Assembly (NCBI RefSeq): GCF_020382885.2
Contig: NC_058506.1
Location: 1-64,000 of the forward strand
Source: Scatophagus argus
Taxonomy: Eukaryota > Chordata > Actinopteri > Scatophagidae
Length of the DNA: 64,000 nucleotides
Direction: 5' to 3'
Below are positions 48,369 through 58,886 of this stretch, piece by piece. The position numbers and the translations under genes were made by a program. Every line of letters starts with the position of its first letter. Position 1 is the stretch's first letter. The notes under the pieces are model-generated. The model made no database searches and had not been told where the DNA came from. It saw nothing but the letters and a program-made list of their open reading frames with translations.

Positions 48369-50303
48369 ATGGAGAAATCTAAGAAAAGAAAAATATTAGA
48401 GGAAAATAGATCGTTCATTGATGCTTGGGCAGATTCATTTGCTTTCACCTCTAACGAGAGTGGCCTACCAGTATGCCTAATTTGTGGTGAAAAACTGGCC
48501 AACAATAAACGGTCAAATGTCGCAAGACATTTCAACAATACACACGCAGCCTTTGCTGAAAAATATCCCGAGGGAGAAGAGAGAAAAAAGGCTGTTAAGG
48601 AACTGGCGCGGAAGGCTGATCTGACGAAAAATCAATTCAAGAGGTGGGTAAAGTCTTCAAATTCATCTACACATGCAAGTTTTGTGGCCGCTATGGAAAT
48701 AGTCAGGCATGGGAAACCGTTCACAGATGGAGAATATATGAAAGAATCATTCCTTAAGATTTCAGAACACCTATTCGCGGACTTTAAAAACAAGTCTGAA
48801 ATTGTGCAGAAAATCAGAGAGATGCCTCTCTCTGCGAAGACCGTCAAAGACAGAACCATAAAAATGGCAGAAAATATCACAAAACAACAAATTAAAGACA
48901 TCAATTCAGCTGCAGCGTACTCAATTGCCTGTGATGTGTCAAAAGACATAAATGATATTGAACAAATAGCGCTGTTCTGCCGATATGTGAACTCCACTGG
49001 ACCGCAGGAAGAAATGGTTGAGCTGATACCACTACGATGCCAGACACGAGGGGAGGATGTCTGTGAGGCTGTTTTTGAGTGTTTACGAGCCAAAGAAATA
49101 AAAACAACCCACCTAGTGTCAGTAGCTACCGATGGGGCACCAAGCATGACTGGAGCGCACAGGGGCTTTGTGGCGCTGCTGCAGAAATCACTGGATAGAA
49201 AGCTTCTGACTTTTCACTGCATCCTGCACCAAGAGGCATTGTGCGCGCAAACTTTCCCTCCAGAATGCACAGAGGTCATGAATGTTGTCATTCAAATTGT
49301 CAATAAAATATTGGCAAATGGTTTAAATCACCGCCAATTCCGTGCATTATTGGATGAGGTGGAGAGCACGTACTCTGATCTGCTGCTGCACAACAGAGTC
49401 CGGTGGCTGTCCAGAGGAGAGGTGCTGAAACGCTTTGCTGCATGTCTGGAAGAGCTGAAAACTTTCCTGAGAAGCAAAGGACTCTCCTTTCCTGAGCTGG
49501 AACAGCCAGAGTGGCTGGAAAAGCTGCACTTCATGGTGGACATGACAGCACACCTGAACACGCTGAACACGACTCTTCAGGGGAGAGGAGCCACAGCGCT
49601 GAACATGCTGGAGGAGGTGTTGGCGTTTGAGCGCAAACTGACAGTTTTATCCAGAGATTTGCAGAGAGGCACACTGTCTCACTTCCCCTCTTTAAGGGAG
49701 TTCAAACAAGATCACAAGCTGATCAATTCAGAGTATTTGCAGTCTGCAATCACCACAATGCAAGCGTCATTTGAAAAACGATTCCGTGAGTTCAGAGAGG
49801 AAAAAACAACACTGTCCTTCCCCGTCACTCCCCTAAACATCGATCCATCCCTGCTAAATGTGACTGCATTTCCAGGTGTAAGTCAACCTGATCTGGAGCT
49901 GGAGTTGGCTGACATAGCTGACAAAGACATGTGGTTATCCAAATTCAAACGCTTGACAGGCGATCTTGAAGATGTTGCCTGTCTGAAGGCCACTCTTTCT
50001 CAGAATCACAAATGGAGTGATATTGAGAACCTTCCAAGACCGGACAGACTTATGTTTGAAACCTGGAATGCCATCCCCGACACCTACATGAACATGAAGA
50101 AATATGCCTTTGGAGTCCTGTCGATCTTCGGATCCACATATGCATGTGAGCAGCTATTCTCCACCATGAACTACATTAAAAACAAACACCGTACACGCCT
50201 CGCAGATGACAGCTTACAGTCCTGCGTAAAAATGAAAGTGACTTCGTACAGCCCGGATTTGCAGACGCTGAGCGCAGAGGTTCAGGAGCAGAAGTCCCAT
50301 TAA
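48369..50303 (+). CDS. hAT transposase (GTF2IRD2/SCAND3-like)
   Basis: 644 residues from the ATG at 48369 (MEKSKKRKILEENRSF) to TAA at 50301-50303, with no intron needed. A BED-type zinc finger has Cys36, Cys39, His54 and His59. The RNase H-like core contains SVATDGAPSMTG with Asp255, the FHCILHQEALCA block with His283-Cys284, and VRWLSRGEVLKRF. The C-terminal dimerisation region has YACEQLFSTMNYIKNKHR with the Cys-Glu-Gln typical of hAT proteins (Glu594). The frame continues upstream to 48282 without an ATG, so I take 48369 as the start. It would cut and paste this element. All diagnostic blocks are present, so activity is plausible but untested. Confidence 0.93.
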   Translation: MEKSKKRKILEENRSFIDAWADSFAFTSNESGLPVCLICGEKLANNKRSNVARHFNNTHAAFAEKYPEGEERKKAVKELARKADLTKNQFKRWVKSSNSSTHASFVAAMEIVRHGKPFTDGEYMKESFLKISEHLFADFKNKSEIVQKIREMPLSAKTVKDRTIKMAENITKQQIKDINSAAAYSIACDVSKDINDIEQIALFCRYVNSTGPQEEMVELIPLRCQTRGEDVCEAVFECLRAKEIKTTHLVSVATDGAPSMTGAHRGFVALLQKSLDRKLLTFHCILHQEALCAQTFPPECTEVMNVVIQIVNKILANGLNHRQFRALLDEVESTYSDLLLHNRVRWLSRGEVLKRFAACLEELKTFLRSKGLSFPELEQPEWLEKLHFMVDMTAHLNTLNTTLQGRGATALNMLEEVLAFERKLTVLSRDLQRGTLSHFPSLREFKQDHKLINSEYLQSAITTMQASFEKRFREFREEKTTLSFPVTPLNIDPSLLNVTAFPGVSQPDLELELADIADKDMWLSKFKRLTGDLEDVACLKATLSQNHKWSDIENLPRPDRLMFETWNAIPDTYMNMKKYAFGVLSIFGSTYACEQLFSTMNYIKNKHRTRLADDSLQSCVKMKVTSYSPDLQTLSAEVQEQKSH

Positions 50304-51217
50304 CAAGGTAAAATAAATATTTATGCAGATATTTTGCAAATATTTATTTTTCATTGTTTAGTGACACAGTGCTTTTTTTCCCAATTTATTTTTTTAATTC
50401 AGGTCAATGCCGCTACATGCCAATGTGGCAGTTCTCTCCAGACAGTGGCTCAGGCTTTCTGGCTCTGAGAGGGTGTAAAAGCTTGGAGTGATCGTCATCT
50501 TGATTTCCAACTTTTATTTAATCACTTAAGTGATTTGATCAAGTTCATTGATTTATTGAACAATTAGATTTTTTCTTTCTTTCTGCTGAACAGTAAAAAA
50601 AAATCTAGTTTGCTGTAACATTGGTGTAGGAATCTACAATCTGGACTCTGTTCGAATGAGCAATGTTTAATATAATTTTTTTTTAAGGAACCAGCAAAAA
50701 GTGCAAAAAAAAGCAAAAGAATGTGAAGTGATTGAATGTCTGTACAAATATTATGCAGTTATTAAAAGATAAACAGATGGTGTTTGAATTTAAAATATGC
50801 TCGAAATCCAAGAAGCTTATGAGGACATTGTAGCACGTTTTTGCTTTTGTTTGCTACATGGATTATTTAAGTTCAGCCTTTTAATTTATTTGAAAGAGAC
50901 ATTTAGACATTGTTATTATTTTTCAAGAACTCAAAATGTGAATGTTCAAGAATGTTCAGAATGTTCAAAATGTGTTCATTAAAAAATAAATTTAATTTTC
51001 TCTGTAGCACTTTGTAGATTTCTTAAGCAACACTTTATAGCCCATCTTCAAAAGGGTAGTCAAAGCACTAATAAGTTTTAGTTTATTTTTTACTTTCTAA
51101 TAAATGTGTTTTTTCCCCATTTTAGATGTCAAAATGTATTTGCGGCTCTCAGTGTTTTTTTTTTTGTGGAAACCGGGTTCAAATGGCTCTTTTGGTGTGA
51201 AAGGTTGCCGACCCCTG
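50304..51217. other. 3' non-coding part of the hAT element
   Basis: AT-rich, with AATAAA near 50311-50316. I see no second gene. It ends in TGCGGCTCTCAGTG and the terminal repeat. Confidence 0.7.
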
Positions 51218-53770
51218 GGCTACACACACCTCTAGTTAGCTTTCTCTTCATCTCGTTCCTTCTTCTGCTTTCTCTGCAGTTTCTCGACTCCTTGTAAAAT
51301 AAAAAAAGAATAAAATATATCCTCAAAACTTGACGTTTTAGCCTATTCTGCACCTGTATTCCCATTGTGGGACAGCCCATTGCATTCAGTCGAACTTTAT
51401 CCCTTTGGGCCGTTGCAGATGGTATTTCAAAGCAACATGCTATTAAATAAAAACTTGCGACACTCTTTGATTTTGCTGCCAGGCTCGCAATATTTATAAA
51501 CAAACCTCTGCCAGCTTCTTTTATTATGTCTAGCAAGTTCATCTCAGAGGAGCAGGAAAACGTTATAATGTACGAGATAAAAGGATCTTTGTATTTGTCA
51601 GGTTTCGGGTTACGCAGGACTCAGACGCAGAGATAGTGAGAGATAAAAGAGTTTATTTCTCCAAAAGACCCCCCAATCCAACCTCTCACAGAGCTACTGA
51701 AAAAGCAAGAGGCTATGAAACTTTATCTAGGATACAAGAATCTAACTAGGCTTGAGTACTACTAACTAGTAAAACAGAAAATCACTCCAACAGGAGGAAA
51801 ACTAGGAAGGGAAAACAAAAACTTCAAAGAACAAAAAATCACTCTAAGCAGAGGATAACTATCTAGAGAGAAACTACTAAGAACTAAAAATCACTCTTAA
51901 TTGAGGAAATCTATCTGAGAAAACTAACAGAAATAAAACTGAAAATCACTCCAATAGAGGAGGAAAAACCAAAGAACATAAACAAACAATTCACTATGGC
52001 TAAACCTGAACTTTGGAATCTACAACAAAAATTCACTCTGTTTCAGAGGCTAGATTATCACGAGACACGAGGAACATACATACACAGGCTGTGGCATGGA
52101 CGAGAGCTGGTGTGAACATGAGAAACGAAACACACTGGCACAAGACAAGGGCAACGCAGACTATTTGAACACATGAGGATGATGGGGACCAGGTGGAAAC
52201 AATCAGGTGGTTGGGAAGACAATCAGACTGGAGACATGAGGAAGGGCAAGTGACCTGAAACGAGAGGAGAGTTACTTTTCAAAATAAAACAGGAAGTGAC
52301 GAGACATAAACCCAAGACAAGACCTCACCGCGGTGTGACAGTATTCTCTGCTTTGCTTTCTGCCACAACGCCCGACAAGAGGTGAGGATGGATGGACGGA
52401 TAAAGGCAAAAATGAGGACGTAATATTTTGAGAACTGAGGATAAGATGATTCCTCGTATAAAATTCATATGCTAACCGCAAGTGGGCTATATTGTAAGTA
52501 ACTACACCTTTACTAGCTTCAACATTATAATAACCTGCTTAATAATAACTGTAATTCAACAATATAGCAATATTGTTCAAATTTAGCTTAAGAAGTCAAA
52601 GCATGTTTTGTGTCAGCATTTACAGAAATGCTGTACTGGTACTGGTGTAGTGACCGAAAGAATGTGATCGCTTATACAAGCGGAAATACATGGTCTTTTG
52701 AAATGTCTGACTGGACATTTATTCGAATCACACGAAACAATATCACATAGTTATTTTTTTAACTAAACCTGGTTTGTAATATACCAAAAGTTATATTACA
52801 TTCATTACTCATTTTACTTCATCACAAAAGAGAGAGGTAAACTGATAATAACAAATTCTCAAGATCGCAGATTCATCAGCAGCGGCTTCCTCCATCTCAT
52901 AGTGAAACATGTAGGAGAGCCTAACTCTTTATACTGTGACCGGGACTGAAGCAACGCTCGCTATGGAAAGTTTAATCGATCCCATATATTCAACTATTAA
53001 ACTTACTGCATAATAATCATGACAGTGGGGAAACGGGATGACTTGGATGAAGGTGATATGGAATGGCCAGGGGAAAAGACGGCGACGTTATCTAGATGCT
53101 ATATGCATGAATAGAAAGTTTGTCTTGACAATATTTATGGCACAATTAGGCTACACATACCTCTGGTTAGCTTTCTCTTTATCCCGTTCCTTCTCCTGCT
53201 TTCTCTGCAGTTTCTCAACTCCTTGTAAAAAGAAGAATAAAATATATCCTCAAAACTTGACGTTTTAGGCTATTCTGCACCTGTATTCCCATTGTGGGAC
53301 AGCCCTCTGATCATGCCCATTGCACCCAGTCGAACAATCCCTTCTGGCCGTTGCAGCTGCAATTTCAAAGCCACACGCTATTGAATAAAAGCTTGGGATA
53401 CCCTTTGATTTCGCTGCCAGGCTCACAATATTTATAAACAAACCTCTGCCAACTTCTTTTATTATGTCTAGCACGTTCAACTCAGAGGAGCAGGAAAATC
53501 TTACAAGATAAAAGGATCTTTGAATTCCCCGCTTTGTTTTCTGCCATCACGACCGACAAGAGGTGAGGATGGATGGATGGATAAATGCATAAATGCGGAC
53601 TTAATATTTTGAGAACTGAGGATAAGATGATTCCTGGTGTGAAATTCACGTGCTAACCGCAAGTGGGCTATATTGTAAGTAATTAAACCTTTACTAGCTT
53701 ACGTTATAATAACCTGCTTACTAATAATTGTAAATCAACAATATAGCAATCATATATTGTTCAAACTTAG
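51218..53770. repeat. Repeat C, block 2, right of the hAT insertion
   Basis: It resumes at the duplication GGCTACAC and continues through one full unit (anchor word again near 53107) and part of another. It is interrupted at 51596-52340 by a solo LTR and ends in inverted satellite B from about 53771. Confidence 0.88.
51596..52340 (-). mobile_element. Solo LTR, family 1, copy 1
   Basis: 745 bp with TGTCA/TGACA ends and the 5-bp duplication GTATT at 51591-51595 and 52341-52345. On minus it begins TGTCACACCGCGGTGAGG and ends in a polyadenylation-type AATAAA followed by TGCGTCTGAGTCCTGCG. Internal words such as GAGTGATTTT repeat four to five times. No coding region and no second LTR in the window, so it is a recombined solo LTR. 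Confidence 0.85.
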
Positions 53771-55397
53771 CTTAAGAGAAAAAAGAAGTCAAACCATGTT
53801 TTGTGTATATTTCAGTGACATTTGAATAAATCTAAGCCTAAAACTTTGATTGTGCACAGTTCTGTGTGAAAAAGTGTACTCAAAATGCTGAAAACTCATG
53901 TTTTGGGCCTTAAAGTGCATCTGCTGTGGTCACCTGGAAAGAGAGTAAGACGGAGGTCAATCTATATTTTGTGTCTAATTCAGTCACATTTGAATAAATT
54001 TAAGCCACAACAGTTTGTGGCTTTGTCACACCGCGGTGAGGTATTGTCTTGTTTTGGGGTTTTTTTTGTCTCGTCATTTCCTGTTTTATTTTGAAGTATA
54101 ACGCTCCTCTCGTTTCAGGTCACTTGCCCTTCCTCGTGTCTCCAGTCTGATTGTCTTCCCGATTACCTGAGTGTTTCCACCTGTTTCCCATTACCCTCGT
54201 GTGTTCAAAAAGTCTGCGTTTCCCTTGTCTTGTGCCAGTGTGTTTCGTCTTCGAATGATCACGCCAGCGTACCTTGAGCCACAGTCATAGATATCTTGTT
54301 TTTGAATCTCTTTGTTGAATCCTCTGTCTGAGTGAGTTTTGTTAAACCATTTTCATAGCGCAGCTTAGTTTCTAGATACTATTTTGACATAGCTTTTCCT
54401 CTATATGAGTGATTTTTGTTGTAGTTCTTTATAGAGAGATTTCGTTCTTTTTCCTCCTTTGGAGTGATTTTTCGTTCTTGTCAGTAAATATTTTCCTCCT
54501 TAGGGAGCGCTTTCTGTTCGTTAATTCTTATAGCCTGCTTTCGTTTTCTCATTGCTTTGTATGTTTCATAGCCGTGGGATCTCTTCTAGAGAGGATTTCA
54601 CGTCAGGTAATTTTCATAGCCTCTTTGTTTATACACTCTGCTTAGAGGATTTGTCACAGACATTCTTAATAAAGATTGTTGTTTGCTACCCGAGTCTCCG
54701 CATCTGAGTCCTGCTCTGAGCCCCAGCCTGACAGGCTTAAATTTATTCAAATGTGCACAGTTCTGTTAGAGAATTGTACTTAAAATGATGAAACTCATGT
54801 TTACTCACTGAAAACGAGCCAAAAAGTACGGTACTTCTTCTGTGATCACCTGTAATTGAGAGAAATAACAGTCAAACCATGTTTTCTGTTTAATTCAGTC
54901 AAGTTTTATTAAGTCAAAAACTCGATTGTTCGCAGCCCTCTGAAATAAGTGTACTCAAAATGGTGAAACTCAGTCACATTTGATGATTTCTAGGCAAAAA
55001 ACTTGATTGTGCATAGTTCTGTTTGGAAAATGTACTTAAACCTTCAGCTTAAGCTTGAGTCTCAGCATTTTGAGTGCAGTTTCCTCACAGAACTGTGCAC
55101 AATCAAGTTTTTGTCTTAGATGTTGTCAAATGTCACTGAATTAGACAGAAAACATGATTTAACCTGTGTTTCTCTCAAACTGTCTCACAGAAGTGTGCAT
55201 AATCCTGTTGTTGGCTTAATATTTGTCAAATGTGACTGAATTAGACAGACATCATGGTTTTAACACCTGTTTCCATCAAATTCTACCTCATCACACAGCA
55301 AGTACTTCATGGCCTGTTTTCAGTGAGTTAACTTGAATTTCAGCATTTTGAGTGCAGTTTTCCTCACAGAACTGTGCACAATCACGTTTTTGACTTA
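53771..55397. repeat. Satellite B, block 2, with inverted copies
   Basis: Up to about 55045 the monomers are in inverted orientation (CAAACCATGTTTTCTG, GATTGTGCACAGTTCTGTG, AAAATGCTGAAACTC). After TTAAGCTTGAGTCTCAGC they switch to the direct orientation used elsewhere. A solo LTR at 54024-54733 interrupts the inverted part. Confidence 0.88.
54024..54733 (+). mobile_element. Solo LTR, family 1, copy 2
   Basis: 710 bp, same family as 51596-52340 and opposite in orientation: TGTCACACCGCGGTGAGG start, AATAAAG near 54669, CCTGACA end. The 5-bp duplication GGCTT lies at 54019-54023 and 54734-54738. It is more diverged in the middle than at the ends. Confidence 0.85.
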
Positions 55398-56509
55398 AGA
55401 TAAGATAAGATAAGATGAACTTTATTGATCCCGCAGTGGGGAAATTCACCTGTTGTGGCAGCTCACAAGAACACAAGAAGAGTGCAAAAAGTGTGCATAA
55501 ACAGTTACAAAAAATATAGAGGTGAAATAAATTAACAATTTACAAGGTAAGTAAAAATAGTACACTATAAAGCTATATACAAGTCCTCATAAGGGAAGAA
55601 AGAGGACTAGACCATAGAATTATACAGTCTAACAGCAGCGGGAATGAAAGACCTGCGGTAGCGCTCCTTCCTACACTGAGGGTGTAGCAGTCTGCCACTG
55701 AAGGAACTGTTCAGAGCCTCCACTGTCTGATGCAGAGGATGAGAGGTGTTGTCCATGATGGATGTCAGCTTGGCTAACATCCTCCTCTCACCCACCTGCT
55801 CCACGGAGTCCAGTGGGCAGCCCAGGACAGAGCTGGCCCTCCTGACCAGCTTATTTAGTCTCTTCCTGTCCCGGTCCGTGCTGCCCGGTCCCCAACAGAC
55901 CACAGCATACTGAATAGCAGAGGCTACCACAGAGTCATAAAAAGTCCTTAGGAGGGGCCTGCACACTCCAAAGGACCTCAGTCTCCTCAGAAGGTGGAGG
56001 CGACTTTGGCCCTTCTTGTACAGGGCATCGGTGTTATGTGACCAGTCCAGTTTATGGTTGAGGTGGACACCCAGGTACTTGAAACTGTCCACAATCTCAA
56101 TGTCCAAGCCCTGGATGTTCACTGGTGTATGTGGTAATGACCTTCTCCGAAAGTCAATCACCATCTCCTTTGTTTTACTGGTGTTTAAGCACAGGTGGTT
56201 GCGCTCACACCAGTCCACAAAGTCCACGATGACTGACCTGTACTCCGTCTCATTCCCCTCAGACACACAGCCAACAATGGCTGAGTCGTCAGAGAACTTC
56301 TGGAGGTGACATCTGCTGGTGTTGTAGGTGAAGTCCGAGGTGTAGAGGGTGAAGAGGAAAGGTGAGAGTACTGTTCCCTGGGGGGCCCCCGTGCTGCAGA
56401 CCACCACCTCAGACACACAGTTACGCAGTCTCACATACTGTGGCCTGTTGGTGAGGTAATCGATGATCCAAGTAGCCAAATGTCCGTCCACACCTGCTCT
56501 CTCCAGTAG
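55398..56509 (-). mobile_element. 5'-truncated Rex1/CR1-like LINE
   Basis: It splits satellite B (GACTTA then TTAGTATTAG). The 3' end at the low coordinate has an (AGATA)n tail, then TTTATTGATCCCGCAGTGGGG. Only the last third of the reverse transcriptase and the C-terminus remain. Any target duplication is at most TTA. Confidence 0.88.
55607..56509 (-). pseudogene. LINE reverse transcriptase, C-terminal part
   Basis: About 300 residues are open from the truncation to a stop at 55607. The frame starts in the thumb side of the RT at LERAGVDGHLATWIIDYL, then GAPQGTVLSPFLFTL, the catalytic site as KFSDDSAIVGC (Ser in place of the usual Ala or Tyr-Ala), FKYLGVHLNHKLDW, and SVVASAIQYAVVCWG. It is a different family from the LINE at 1517-4260. 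The conserved start of the RT and the endonuclease are missing. Confidence 0.87.
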
Positions 56510-57002
56510 TTAGTATTAGTGAAATGTGACTGAATTTGACAGAAAACATGGTTCGACCCCTGTTTCTCTCTATTTTCAGCTGAACACAGAGCAAGCACTT
56601 AGTAGTGTTTATTCAGTAAGTCACTTGCGTTTAAGCATTTTGGATGCAGTTTTCTCACAGACCTGTGCACAGTCCAGTTGTTGGCTTAATATTCGTCAAA
56701 TGTGACTGAATTAGACAGAAACCATGGTTTTAACTTCTGTTTCCATCACATTCTGCCTCATCACACAGCAAGTACTTCATGGCCTGTTTTCAGTGAGTTA
56801 ACTTGAATTTCAGCATTTTGAGTGCAGTTTTCTCACAGACCTGTGCACAATCACGTTTTTGACTTAGTATTAGTGAAATATGACTGAATTAGACAGAAAA
56901 CATGGTTTGACCTCTGTTTCTCTCAATTTCCAGCTGATGACAGAGCAAGTACTTTATGGCCTGTTTTTAGTGAGTTTACAGGAGTTTCGGCATTTTAAGT
57001 AC
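56510..57002. repeat. Satellite B, direct copies
   Basis: Two to three monomers in direct orientation, ending inside a monomer at TTTTAAGTAC where repeat U begins. Confidence 0.88.
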
Positions 57003-57627
57003 GCTTAAACGTTCCTCAACGAGGTCCTGACGGTCCGTTACTTCGCTCCTCTGGCGATGCGGCGTATCACTGTGTGTCCCTCGGCGGCAGCGGGGAAATC
57101 ACCGGTAAAGAGTCAAAAACAAACTTTGTTTCGTCCTTAAACAAAGTCGGCGCGCGGCTCGTTAACGTGCGATCAGCTGATTGCACTGATCCACGTCGGC
57201 AGAAGAAAAAAGGGAAAAGTTACAGAAAAAACACAGTCTGTTTCTCGGCCCGCGAGTTGAAAACTGTGACCCAGGATTTTAAAGTGATGATAATAATCAA
57301 ACATTTGACTGTTGCTCCCTTTCGGCGAGCTGGGCACCTAGGAGAGCCTGGAATAGCTCTCATTGTCACAGCACACACGGTGAAAAAGCCACGACGGAGG
57401 GTCGCAGTGAACTTTTATAACTTGAGTGACGTCACCTCGGACCCCTGTGGAGATGGCTGGACCACAGCCAATGTCTGTGCCGGTCCTGAGTTTGAATTCA
57501 GGATTTATGACTAGGTGTGCGTCATGGAGGGGGGGTCTCTAATGGTCAGTCACTCTAGTTCAGGTCTCTTGGGTTACATGTAGGCCTCTCTATTGTTCTC
57601 ATGAGCACATGGCTGGAGATCCCAACA
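57003..57627 (+). repeat. Unclassified dispersed repeat U, copy 1
   Basis: GC-richer than the flanking satellite. It matches 58887-60735 in inverted orientation: GGCGGCAGCGG, ACGTGCGATCAGCTGATTG, CCACGTCGG-AGAAG, GAACTTTTAT and, at the end, GGAGATCCCAACA. The copies differ by many indels. An open frame (57074-57514) is not preserved in the other copy, so I do not call a gene. About 40 bp of satellite monomer are missing at the join. Confidence 0.75.
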
Positions 57628-57970
57628 CTTAGTATTAGTCAAATGTGACTGAATTAACAGAAAACATTGTTTGACCTCTCTCAAATCCCATCTGATCACA
57701 GACAAGCACTCTATGGCCTGTTTTTAGTGAGAACGCTTGAGTTTCAGCATTTTAATTACAGTGTCCTCATATAATTGTGCAAAATCAAGTTTTCAGCTTA
57801 CAATTTGTCAAATGTAACTGAATTAGATAGAAAAGATGGTTTCACCTCTGTTTCTCTTGAAAGTCCAGCTGATCACAGAGTAAGTACCTTTTGGACTGTT
57901 TTCAGTGAGTAAACATGAATCTCAGCATTTTAGCCCTCCTGCTTCCCTGGCGGGTAAAAATGACCCGATC
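57628..57970. repeat. Satellite B, last copies
   Basis: Two diverged direct monomers (TTAGTATTAGTCAAATGTGAC, CAGCTGATCACAGAG). They end before the LINE fragment with a short GC-richer stretch, CCTGGCGGGTAAAAATGACCC. Confidence 0.8.
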
Positions 57971-58740
57971 AAGATTCAAAGCATTTATTGTTATTAAGGA
58001 AACAGGTTTCCCTGTACAATGATAATCTTACTTTGCTGTCCACATTGAATGAATACTAAAGAAATAGAATAATTCAACAAAATATGCAATTTGAGAAGAA
58101 AAGTAAACATAAAATATAAACTATGAATCAGTAAGGTAAAGTAAGCTATATATATTAATGTGCATGTGTGCTACATCGACTGTTGTGCAGAGTTCACCAG
58201 TATGAGTAATTGTGTAAGAACTGTCAGGAGGTAAACAGCATGGTACATGTACAATCATTGATGTCACTGTGTCACTGGATGTAAGCAGTCAGTATGTTCA
58301 AGAGTACAGTCCATTGTTACAGACTCCTGTCAGCTGTTGAGGAGTCTGATGGCAGAGGAAAAGAAGGAGTTCCTGAATCTGGTGGTCCTGCACTTCACAC
58401 TCCTGTACTTTCAGGCCGAGGGGAGGAGAGTGAACAGACCTTGTTGGGGGTGGATGCGGTACTTAATGATGGAGGCAGCTCTCCTGCGAACTCTGCTGTG
58501 GTAGATGCTCTAAAGAGAAGGCAGAGGTGTCCTGGTGATCTTAGGCACATACCAAACTTCCTCAGCCTCCTCAGGAATTACCGCTGCTGCTGAGCTTTCT
58601 TCACAAGCTGTGTGGTGTTGAGTGTCCAGGTGAGGTCCTTGCTGATGTGGACACCCAGATATTTAAAGCTGCTCACTCTCTTCACTTCCAGTTTCCAGAT
58701 AAGCAGTGGCTGATGATGGCTCCTCTCCTTTGTCATATCA
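57971..58740 (-). mobile_element. CR1/Rex1-like LINE 3' fragment
   Basis: It starts AAGATTCAAAGCATTTATTG, like the 3' end of the LINE at 1517. The inner part (58340-58720) carries the same order of words: TGAATCTGGTGGTCCTGC, CCGAGGGGAGGAGAG, CTCAGCCTCCTCAGGAA, GTGGACACCCAGATATTTAAAG, here broken by frameshifts. The left part is AT-rich and untranslated. Old and inactive. Confidence 0.8.
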
Positions 58741-58886
58741 CATTCTTACATTCTTAATAAAACATTCTTAATAAAATGAAATATTCTGTAAAAGTAGCAG
58801 TGCATAACCAAAGCAGTACAAAAATGAGAGAGACAGCCAAACAAGACCAACAAGGAATACATTTTTACCTTTATTATTTCAACTGT
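58741..58886. other. Short AT-rich gap
   Basis: CATTCTTAATAAAA occurs twice in tandem. Nothing else recognisable. Confidence 0.5.

Larger units (their letters stand above)
48058..51217 (+). mobile_element. hAT transposon, complete, 3160 bp
   Basis: The ends are inverted: CAGAGGTCGACAACC on the left and the inverse of CAGGGGTCGGCAACC on the right (13 of 15 match). The 8-bp duplication GGCTACAC is perfect at 48050-48057 and 51218-51225. Removing the element and one duplication restores the repeat C word found in other copies (TTAGGCTACACATACCTC). Subterminal GCGGCTC words lie at both ends. It encodes one uninterrupted transposase and looks recent. Confidence 0.96.

Noticed and set aside
57074..57514. 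A 146-codon frame in repeat U, and a 137-codon frame at 60267-60680 minus
   Set aside because: The frames overlap homologous DNA but diverge by indels and lose each other's reading, so selection on a protein is not supported.
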